NCBI RefSeq assembly: GCF_014490445.1
Contig: NZ_JACTUZ010000005.1
Location: forward strand, 1 to 64,000
Source: Pseudoroseomonas ludipueritiae
GTDB lineage: Bacteria > Pseudomonadota > Alphaproteobacteria > Acetobacterales > Acetobacteraceae
Reading direction: 5' to 3'
DNA length: 64,000 nt
Shown here: positions 8,387-14,908 of the stretch, piece after piece
Layout: every line of letters begins with the position of its first letter
Position numbering within the stretch: the first letter of the stretch is position 1
Notes under the pieces: generated by a model
The model's input: only the letters and a program-made list of their open reading frames with translations
Told to the model about the DNA's origin: nothing
Database searches by the model: none
Program-made: the position numbers and the translations under genes

Positions 8387-9502
8387 TCAGCTCACGCCAT
8401 AGGCCTGCTTCCAGCGGTCGATGAACGGCTGGTACTGCTCCAGGATCGCGGGGTTGTAGTCGATGAAAGCGATGTTCTTCTCGCCGCCCACTGCCTCGCT
8501 GATCGAGCTGAAGGTGTGGCGGATGCCCTCGCCGGGCCGGATATCGGGCCGTGCCGGGGTCAGCCCGCCACGGCCGAAAGCCGTCTGACCCTCAGGCGAG
8601 GCGATATAATCCAGCATCAGCTTCGCCGCATTGACGTTGCGCGCGCCCTTCGGGATGGCCATGCCGCGCAGGATGACGAGCTGCCCGTCCTCGATGAAGT
8701 TCCAGCCCAGCACGCGGGCGCGCGCCGGGTCATTGAGCCGGGGCCAGAAGGTGATGGCCGAGACGAACCAGCCGGCGGCATATTCACCCGAGGTCACCTT
8801 CTCCGTCATCGGGCCGCCGGAACGCTCCCACCGCGGCTGGGTGGGAGCGATCTGCTTGAACCATTCCCAGGCCTGGTCGCCATGCTTCTGCGCGAAGCCG
8901 AAATTGGCCGAGTAGCCGAAGCCGCCGAAATGCGCGCCATAGCTCGTCAGCTTGTTGCGCCAGCGGCTGCGATTCTCCTGCGCCAGCGCCGCGAATTGCG
9001 CGAAGCTCTTGGGCTGCTGTGCCTCCGGCACCAGCATCTTGTTGAAGATGAAGACCAGCGGATCGGCCGAAACGGTATAGACCCCCGGCCAGGGTTTCGA
9101 CCACGCCGGCCAGGATGCCGCCTCGGGCGACTCATAGGGCATCACCTCGCCGCGCTGCTGGAATTCGATCCAGCCCGAAGGGTCGGCGGTGGCCAGCAGG
9201 TCGGCGGTGCGGCTGTTGGTGCCGCGCTCGGCCAGGTAGCGCTCGAAGACCTCGCGCGAATTCGGCAGGTCCAGCGTCTCCACCTTCACCTTGGGATAGC
9301 GGCGGTTGAAGCCTTCCAGCACAGGCCGCCAGTTCTCGGCCGACATGATGGAATAGATGAGCAGGCTTCCTTCCCGCTCCGCACCCGTGACCACATCGCT
9401 GTAGCCCTGCGGGTAGCTCGCGGGGGCGCCCTGCGCTCGCGCGTGGTTCGCCAGGATCAGGGCAGGCAGAGCCAAGGCGGTGCGGCGACCGATCCGGATC
9501 AT
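8387..9502 (-). CDS. ABC transporter periplasmic solute-binding protein (extracellular family 1)
   Basis: 371 residues with an N-terminal signal peptide (twin Arg in MIRIGRRTALALPALILA, cleavage probably after NHARA). The mature protein begins with a type II binding-protein pattern: GSLLIYSIMSAENWRPVLEGF and YPKVKVETLDL. It resembles FbpA-like and aminoethylphosphonate-type receptors. It is the first gene of the minus-strand cluster and is divergent from the GntR regulator. The 137-base gap contains a 12-base palindrome likely to be the regulator's operator. Substrate unknown; CoA-transferase and lyase downstream point to a carboxylic acid (inference). Confidence 0.9.
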   Translation of the reverse strand: MIRIGRRTALALPALILANHARAQGAPASYPQGYSDVVTGAEREGSLLIYSIMSAENWRPVLEGFNRRYPKVKVETLDLPNSREVFERYLAERGTNSRTADLLATADPSGWIEFQQRGEVMPYESPEAASWPAWSKPWPGVYTVSADPLVFIFNKMLVPEAQQPKSFAQFAALAQENRSRWRNKLTSYGAHFGGFGYSANFGFAQKHGDQAWEWFKQIAPTQPRWERSGGPMTEKVTSGEYAAGWFVSAITFWPRLNDPARARVLGWNFIEDGQLVILRGMAIPKGARNVNAAKLMLDYIASPEGQTAFGRGGLTPARPDIRPGEGIRHTFSSISEAVGGEKNIAFIDYNPAILEQYQPFIDRWKQAYGVS

Positions 9503-9558
9503 TCCGTGTTTCCTTCCCTCATGGGCCGTCCCTGCATCGTGGCTCGACCCGTTCTATT

Positions 9559-9582
9559 TTTGGCGCAATAATTGGCGCCAAT
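9559..9582. promoter_or_regulatory. Putative operator for the divergent GntR/FCD regulator
   Basis: ATTGGCGCCAAT at 9571-9582 is a perfect 12-base palindrome, preceded at 9559-9568 by TTTGGCGCAA, a near-copy of one arm. They sit in the middle of the 137-base gap between the divergent binding-protein and GntR genes. FCD-type GntR regulators commonly bind short palindromes with ATTG/CAAT-like ends, so autoregulation and control of the importer operon is likely (inference). Confidence 0.5.
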
Positions 9583-9639
9583 AGGCTAAGCGGGCCTGCG
9601 AGCCCGCCGCAATCTTTTTCGCCAGGACACCACCAGGAA

Positions 9640-10293
9640 ATGCCACGCTCAACTCAGCCCAAGCGCCATCTCGCCGCCGAGATCGCGGCGGCCATCCGCT
9701 CCGGCGCCTATCGTTCCGGCGAATGGTTGCGGCAGGTGGACCTGGAGGAGAGCCTGGGTGCCACGCGCTTCGACATCCGTGCCGCCCTGGCGGAACTCGC
9801 GCTCCGGCAGACGGTGGAGCATGTGCCGAACCGGGGCTTCCGGGTCGCGAAGCCGGACCGGCAGCGCCTGAGGGACATGCTGGCCGTGCGGGCGCTGCTG
9901 GAATGCGAGGCGGCCCTCTGCGCCCTGCCGCACCTGGACGAAGCCGCGCTACGTCTGCTGGGGGAGAAGGCCGATGCCTTCGACAACGCGGTGGCGGAGG
10001 GCACCACCACCAGCCAGAGTGCCACGAACCTCGACTTCCACGACACGCTCTACAGCTTCGCGCCGAACCGCGCGCTGGTGGAGGTGGCTGCCGAAACCCG
10101 GGACCGCGCCCGTCTTTGGCCCGTGGTGCTCTGGCCCTCCGTGCGTGCCCTACGCCGAAGCGCGGAGGGTCACCGGGAGATTCTGGCCGCGCTGCGGGCC
10201 GGAAATGCCGTGCGAGTGGCGGAGAGCGTGCGGGCGCATATCCTTGGCTCCGCGGCCAATGACCCTGATCTCGACGGCGCGGCGCCGGAATAA
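9640..10293 (+). CDS. GntR-family transcriptional regulator, FCD type
   Basis: 217 residues. The N-terminal winged helix-turn-helix covers about 10-70 (LAAEIAAAIRSGAYRSGEWL, then SLGATRFDIRAALAEL and VEHVPNRGFRV). The C-terminal all-helical FCD ligand-binding domain follows, with the characteristic LLECEAA segment, the metal/ligand residues in NLDFHDTLY, and a final HREILAAL-x-RAH. FCD regulators usually respond to organic acids. The gene is divergent from the importer/CoA-transferase/lyase operon, its probable target. The ATG at 9640 is preceded by an AGGA-like site (accaccaggaa). Confidence 0.88.
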   Translation: MPRSTQPKRHLAAEIAAAIRSGAYRSGEWLRQVDLEESLGATRFDIRAALAELALRQTVEHVPNRGFRVAKPDRQRLRDMLAVRALLECEAALCALPHLDEAALRLLGEKADAFDNAVAEGTTTSQSATNLDFHDTLYSFAPNRALVEVAAETRDRARLWPVVLWPSVRALRRSAEGHREILAALRAGNAVRVAESVRAHILGSAANDPDLDGAAPE

Positions 10294-10338
10294 GCCCATG
10301 CTGCGTCTCTTCCCATCGCGCTGGCCAGGGCGAGCGCC

Positions 10339-10935
10339 CTAGTCCTCCGAGCGATGGAGGCCGGCGAGAATGGCCTGCCGCCAGGCCCTGGCCAGACGCT
10401 GACGGATTGCAGATTCTCCAGCATCCAGCGGGCGAGTGTCGTTCTCCGTGCATCCATGTGCTGCCGTACCGTCTTCCGTTGCAGGAGGCGAAGGCGGTAT
10501 TGCTCCAGCAGGCGGCGCATCGCACTCAGGTTCTCGAAGGCGCAGATCTGGTTCGTGATGGCCTTAGCGTCGGCGGCGCTTTCCTCGAAAGCCTCGACCA
10601 GCGGGTGGTCACCGCGCCGCAGGATCTCCACCCCGGCATCCCGCAACTGCCGCAGGATAGCTTCAAAGGCGCAGGCGTCATTGAGCATGGCGTGGCCTTC
10701 GGATTCCATGACGATGGGCTGCGCCGGCTGCACCGCCGCCGGTGGGGCCGAGGGGCCCGAGAGGCCCGACATGCCGGGATCACCGCCCACGCGCTGGACG
10801 ATCTCGATGGCGGCCTGCCACATATCCTGCAGCGCATTGGCGTGGACGCCCGGCGTGGCCTGGGAAAGGCCCTGCCGCTCACCCCGGTTGATGGCGCCCT
10901 GGGTCGGCTTCAGCGCGACGTTGTTGAGTGACCGG
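10339..10935 (-). pseudogene. Remnant of a second amidase (C-terminal part), frameshifted
   Basis: In the minus frame, 10931 down to about 10440 encodes recognisable amidase-signature-family sequence: VALKPTQGAINRGERQGLSQ (the region that follows the Ser-Ser-Lys catalytic core), NALQDMWQAAIEIV, PIVMESEGHAMLNDACAFEA and GVEILRRGDHPLVEAFE. The catalytic N-terminal half is absent. Near 10410-10430 the frame is lost: a different frame then reads ESAIRQRLARAWRQAILAGL and stops at TAG 10341-10339, as if this were the original C terminus. The left part abuts the tail of the intact amidase at about 10935. The simplest reading is a deletion that joined two tandem amidase genes, followed by frameshift decay. 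Confidence 0.65.
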
Positions 10936-12402
10936 AAGGGGGCAGGGGTGCGCCATCGACCTGCTCGCCTCCTCCAGCAGGTCAAGATCCGGCACAGGCC
11001 TGCCGAAGCCGGGCAAGTCCTGGAACAGCCGTTCCAGCGCCATGGCGCAATCGAGCGTGAAGGCATCGGCCCCGCGCGGCCCGACCACCTGCAGCCCGAA
11101 GGGCATGCCATAGTCATCCAGCCCGCAAGGGATGCAGATAGCCGGGTGGCCGGTGATGGAGATGGCAAAGGTGATGCCAGAGGTGTCGAAGTACCCGGAC
11201 AGCGGCATCCCTTCCATCTCGGTCGGATAAAGCTGGGTCTTCGGGAATGGCGTCAGCGCCTGGCAGGGCAGAAACAGCAGATCGTGGCGGGTGAAGAAAT
11301 CCTGGAAGGCCCGGTAGATCCGTGTCTGCTCCATATGCGCCTCGGCAAGGTCAGACAGGGTATAGGTCAGGCCCTCCTCATAGTTCCCGCGTGTATTGGC
11401 ACCAAGAAGCTGCGGATCCCTTTCGTAGTGGCTGCGGAATGCTGAAAGGAAGTTGACGCAGCGAATGACGCGATAGGCGCGGTTCGCGCCGGCCATGTCA
11501 GGGTTCTCCTCGCGCAGGCCAGAGAAGAGGCCGGACAGCGCCGCCATGCGCGCGGTGAAGACGCGGGCTATGCTGGGTGCCACAGGCGCGAAGCCGAGAT
11601 CGGTGGAGAAAGCCACCCGCAGGGATGACAGGTCCTGCGGCCGCCGCAGTGCCACATCTTCGCCCCCGGCCTGCGGCGAAGCCATGGGGTCGATGCTGCT
11701 GCCCCGCGCCATGGTGCCGAGCAACAGGGCGGTATCGGCGACGTTGCGGCCCATCGGCCCCTGAACCGACAGCACCGACCAACCCAGCCGCCGCTTCTCC
11801 GAGGGCACCAGGCCGGGCGTCGGCCGGAAGCCGACGACCCCGGACCAGGCCGCGGGCTTGCGGAGCGAGCCGCCGGTGTCGGAGCCGGTGCAGAGCGGCA
11901 GCATGGAGGCCGCCAGGGCCACGGCCGAACCGCCGCTCGACCCCGCGCAGGAGAGCGCGGGATTGAAGGCATTGCCGGTGGGCCCATAGACCTCGTTGGT
12001 GGTGTTGCCGCCGGTGCCGAACTCCGGCGTGTTGGTCTTGGCCAGAATGATGGCGCCCGCGCGCCGCAGCGCCGCAACCATCTGCTCATCCCGCGCTGGC
12101 ACATGGTCCTGGAAGATGGGCGAGCCATAGGTGGTGCGCAGCCCGGCCGTGTCGTTGAGATCCTTCACGCCGACAGGGAGGCCGTGCAGCGCGCCGAGCT
12201 TGTCGCCGCGCATCACCTGCGCCTCGGCCGCGCGTGCTGCCTCCAGCCCCGCCTCGAAATCCGTGGCCACCACGGCATTGAGGACGGGATTGACCGCCTC
12301 GATGCGCCGGATGCAGTCGCGCACCAGCTCCACCGGGGATATCTGGCGAGTTCCGATCAGCCGCCGCAGCTCAACCGCAGTCAGGTCGCAGAGAAGGGTC
12401 AT
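10879..12402 (-). CDS. Amidase (amidase-signature family), altered C terminus
   Basis: About 507 residues from ATG 12402 (MTLLCDLTAVELRRL); the frame is open upstream to 12519 but that extension is unlike the family. The Ser-cisSer-Lys triad is visible: catalytic Lys in GVKDLNDTAG, the GSSGGSAVALAASMLPLC signature, and SDTGGSLRKPAAWSGVVGFRPT. Such enzymes hydrolyse amides of small carboxylic acids or act as GatA-like or allophanate-type hydrolases. The expected end is near RPVPDLDLLEEA; the last roughly 25 residues (Pro/Gln/Arg-rich) read out of frame through the remnant of a second amidase, so the C terminus appears to be a deletion scar. Activity is probably retained because the core is intact. 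An IclR regulator lies upstream on the same strand. Confidence 0.85.
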   Translation of the reverse strand: MTLLCDLTAVELRRLIGTRQISPVELVRDCIRRIEAVNPVLNAVVATDFEAGLEAARAAEAQVMRGDKLGALHGLPVGVKDLNDTAGLRTTYGSPIFQDHVPARDEQMVAALRRAGAIILAKTNTPEFGTGGNTTNEVYGPTGNAFNPALSCAGSSGGSAVALAASMLPLCTGSDTGGSLRKPAAWSGVVGFRPTPGLVPSEKRRLGWSVLSVQGPMGRNVADTALLLGTMARGSSIDPMASPQAGGEDVALRRPQDLSSLRVAFSTDLGFAPVAPSIARVFTARMAALSGLFSGLREENPDMAGANRAYRVIRCVNFLSAFRSHYERDPQLLGANTRGNYEEGLTYTLSDLAEAHMEQTRIYRAFQDFFTRHDLLFLPCQALTPFPKTQLYPTEMEGMPLSGYFDTSGITFAISITGHPAICIPCGLDDYGMPFGLQVVGPRGADAFTLDCAMALERLFQDLPGFGRPVPDLDLLEEASRSMAHPCPLPVTQQRRAEADPGRHQPG

Positions 12403-12595
12403 AGGCATCCGGTCCCGATTCTGATGGAGGCGCGGCGCCTTCCGCATCCACCGTGCACAGCGCCCGCTGAATCGCAGCATCCACTGCCGGTTTGGAGTAG
12501 CGGCGGTGGTTGGTGACACCCGACCACAGCGACGCTAGATCCCGTGGTCCGCCCCACTCAATGCAGAATCGGATGCAAATTCCGGCTTGCGGAAT

Positions 12596-13432
12596 TCACT
12601 CCCGGCCGCCATGCGCGGGAGAGGGGATATGCCCGTTCAGGCGGGAAAGTGCCGCCGCGCGCCGCATGAGAAGTCCAGCGAGGCGGCTTTCGTCGGCGTC
12701 GCTGAAGCGCGCCCTGGGCAAGGTGATGCAGAGGTCGCCGACGATCCTCCGGTTGGCGCCGAAGACCGGTGCGGCGATACCTACGGCTTCCCGCGTCTGT
12801 TCGCCGCACGTCAGCGCATAGCCCTGGGCCCGGATCTGGGCGAGCCGCTCCGCCAGCTCCCTGCTGCCCGGCGGCGTGCGGCCGTCGAGGGGTGAGAGGT
12901 CGCCGCGCCGCAGCACCCGCTCCATCGCCTCCTGCCCCAGCCAGGCCAGCAGGCACAGCCCGGTCGCGCCCCAGAGCAGGGAACGGGAATGGTGCATCCG
13001 GATCTGGTAGGGCACTGGCGCTGAGGCGGGAGCCTTCTCCACGAACATCATGGTCAGGGTCTGGGGCAGGAGCATGCCCAGCATGCAGGTCTCGGTCGTC
13101 TCCCGTGCCACGTCCTGGACCACGGGACGTGCAAGGCGCAGCACACCGGCCCTGCGGGCCACGAGGGCGCCGATCCGGCTGAACTCGTTGCTGATACGAT
13201 AGCGCCGTCCTGCCGAGCGCTCGATCAGCCCGGCCGTGACGAGTTGGTCCAGCAGCCGGTGCAGCGTGCTTGGCGCCAGCGCCAACTGGTGCGAAAGGTC
13301 CTTGATGGAGGCGCTTTCTCCACCTTCCGCGAAGGCCCGGAGGATATCGGCCACACGTGACACGACGCTGGCGCCGGCGGCGCTGCTCTCCGGATGATCC
13401 GCCTTCGAATCCCTGTTGCCCTTCCCGGCCAT
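12596..13432 (-). CDS. IclR-family transcriptional regulator
   Basis: 278 residues. N-terminal winged helix-turn-helix (SVVSRVADILRAFAEGG, then SIKDLSHQLALAPSTLHRLLDQLV) followed by the GAF-like IclR effector domain (MHHSRSLLWGATG, LAQIRAQGYALT, GIAAPVFGANRRIVGDLCI). IclR proteins usually control small catabolic operons in response to an acid. It lies 193 bases upstream of the amidase on the same strand, the most likely target. The start at ATG 13432 gives a normal family length. Confidence 0.9.
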   Translation of the reverse strand: MAGKGNRDSKADHPESSAAGASVVSRVADILRAFAEGGESASIKDLSHQLALAPSTLHRLLDQLVTAGLIERSAGRRYRISNEFSRIGALVARRAGVLRLARPVVQDVARETTETCMLGMLLPQTLTMMFVEKAPASAPVPYQIRMHHSRSLLWGATGLCLLAWLGQEAMERVLRRGDLSPLDGRTPPGSRELAERLAQIRAQGYALTCGEQTREAVGIAAPVFGANRRIVGDLCITLPRARFSDADESRLAGLLMRRAAALSRLNGHIPSPAHGGRE

Positions 13433-13770
13433 ATTTCAATCCGCCAGTTGTTCAGATCCAGCATCTCCCAGTGCGGAAGCTTTCAAGATCCTGGCGGAAA
13501 AGGGAAGTTGATAGAGGGATCTCCCCTCGAAATTCGCGCGGTAATTTTGAGTCGTGCTGAATGGACGCAGGTGGGATCTGCAAAACATCCACGGCGTTGC
13601 GGTAATTGAGATCCTGTCCAGGAAAACAGGATAACGCGCCGGGCGATGCGTTGAGCGCTGCATGCGCCCAACGCTGCCGGGGCCTTTCGCAGCCTACCGG
13701 CCTCAGCCGGCGGCTGGTTCATCCTCGCGGTGCCTGCCAGCGGCCCGGCACCCCGAAGGGCTGAATGCCC
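13433..13770. other. Non-coding region upstream of the IclR gene
   Basis: This 338-base stretch lies between the protease stop and the IclR start, both on the minus strand. Short overlapping frames have no recognisable product. A 7-base inverted repeat, ATCCTGT at 13611-13617 and ACAGGAT at 13626-13632, is separated by 8 bases. It has no T-tract, so it looks more like an operator for the IclR protein than a terminator. The stretch 13520-13610 is less GC-rich than its surroundings, as expected for a promoter. Confidence 0.4.
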
Positions 13771-14820
13771 TCAGCGTTCGCAGCGGATGAAGACGGTGCT
13801 GCGGTTGGCGGCCTCGCCCACATCGGCGGCGCTCCGTTCGGTGCCGGTGCTGTCCTCCGTTCTGGGCGTCAGGCCGGCACGGCGCAGGAACTCGGCGGCG
13901 GCGGTGCCCTTCACGGCGAAGTTGATGTTTTGCGCGATGTCGCCGGTGCGGCGCGACACGGCGCCGGCATTCAGCTTGCTGACCACCACGCCCACCACAT
14001 TGCCATGCAGGTCCAGCAGCGGCCCGCCGGAATTGCCTGGCTGCACCGGGGCGCTGATCTGGTACTGGGCGGGGTTGTCGCCCAACCCGTTCAGGCCGTT
14101 CACCTCGCCCCGCGTCAGCTTTGGGTCGGAGGAGAGCAGGCCGGGCAGGGGGAAGCCATAGGCCACCACGCCTTCCCCCCGCCGCACCGCCGGGCCGGAG
14201 CGGAAGGCCAGCGCCGGGCCCGGGTTGCCCGGCACCGCCAGCAGCGAGAGGTCGAGGTTGGCGTCCACCTTCGCGGGCGGCACGGCCGGCAGCATCCGCC
14301 CGTCGGCGGTGCGGATGAAGACATGGTCGCAGCCATCCACCACGTGGCGGTTGGTCAGCACCCGGTCCGCGGCCACCACGAAGCCGGTGCCGGAGGATAC
14401 CCGCGCCTTGGGGTTAGGCTGCCCCGGTGCTGGGCTGGTCGGCGTGCCGGAGGCCACCGCGCGCACATCCCCGCTCTCCAGCACCACGCGGGGCGTGGCG
14501 CAGATATCCTGGTTGCGCTTCACGGCCTCCCGTCCATCGCCCAGCACCAGCCGCACGTCGAAGCGGCAGCCGGCATCGGCACCCGGGCGCAGGGTCAGGG
14601 CCTTGTCGCTGGGCATGGGGCCGGGCGCCAGATTGCCGCCCCAGTCGGCGCGGCCGCTCCGCACGGCATGCACGGCGCTGGCCTCCTGCCCCGTGCGATT
14701 GATGATCTGGAAGCGGTTCTGGGCCTGGCTCTGCGCTGGGGCGGGTTGCGCCAGCGTAGCCGCCGGCGCTGCCAACAGGAGCGCGGCGACCAAAAGGGGG
14801 CGGGACGGAAAGGGCTGCAT
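13771..14820 (-). CDS. Secreted trypsin-like serine protease
   Basis: 349 residues from ATG 14820 (MQPFPSRPLLVAALLLAAPA, a Sec signal peptide ending near TLAQP); an upstream in-frame extension runs into the divergent copA promoter and is rejected. The catalytic triad is visible: His in VLTNRHVVDGC, Asp in VDANLDLSLLAV, Ser in PVQPGNSGGPLLD. The N-terminal roughly 130 residues before the protease domain contain two cysteines and no named domain. There is no PDZ domain, unlike DegP/HtrA. It probably works in the periplasm. It is divergent from the copper operon; no functional link is evident. Confidence 0.85.
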   Translation of the reverse strand: MQPFPSRPLLVAALLLAAPAATLAQPAPAQSQAQNRFQIINRTGQEASAVHAVRSGRADWGGNLAPGPMPSDKALTLRPGADAGCRFDVRLVLGDGREAVKRNQDICATPRVVLESGDVRAVASGTPTSPAPGQPNPKARVSSGTGFVVAADRVLTNRHVVDGCDHVFIRTADGRMLPAVPPAKVDANLDLSLLAVPGNPGPALAFRSGPAVRRGEGVVAYGFPLPGLLSSDPKLTRGEVNGLNGLGDNPAQYQISAPVQPGNSGGPLLDLHGNVVGVVVSKLNAGAVSRRTGDIAQNINFAVKGTAAAEFLRRAGLTPRTEDSTGTERSAADVGEAANRSTVFIRCER

Positions 14821-14871
14821 GATCAGGATGTTCCCTGCCGCGCGGCCGGCGTCAATTGGCAATGGCGCCTC

Positions 14872-14902
14872 TTGACCTTCCCATTGTGGGAAGCCCCACA
14901 TG
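14872..14902 (+). promoter_or_regulatory. CueR-type copper-responsive promoter of copA
   Basis: TTGACC (-35) at 14872-14877 overlaps a perfect dyad, CTTCCCA-TTG-TGGGAAG at 14877-14893, which matches the CueR box of enterobacterial copA (CTTCCCCTTGCTGGAAG type). Counting the 19-base spacer typical of MerR-family promoters puts the -10 at 14897-14902 (CACATG) and the transcript start near 14909. CueR is encoded in the same operon, so this is its likely target. Confidence 0.82.
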
Positions 14903-14908
14903 GACAGC

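Noticed and set aside
13611-13632. Inverted repeat considered as a terminator for the protease gene
   Set aside because: It lies about 140 bases beyond the stop, has only a 7-base stem with an 8-base loop and no T-tract; an IclR operator is a better reading.
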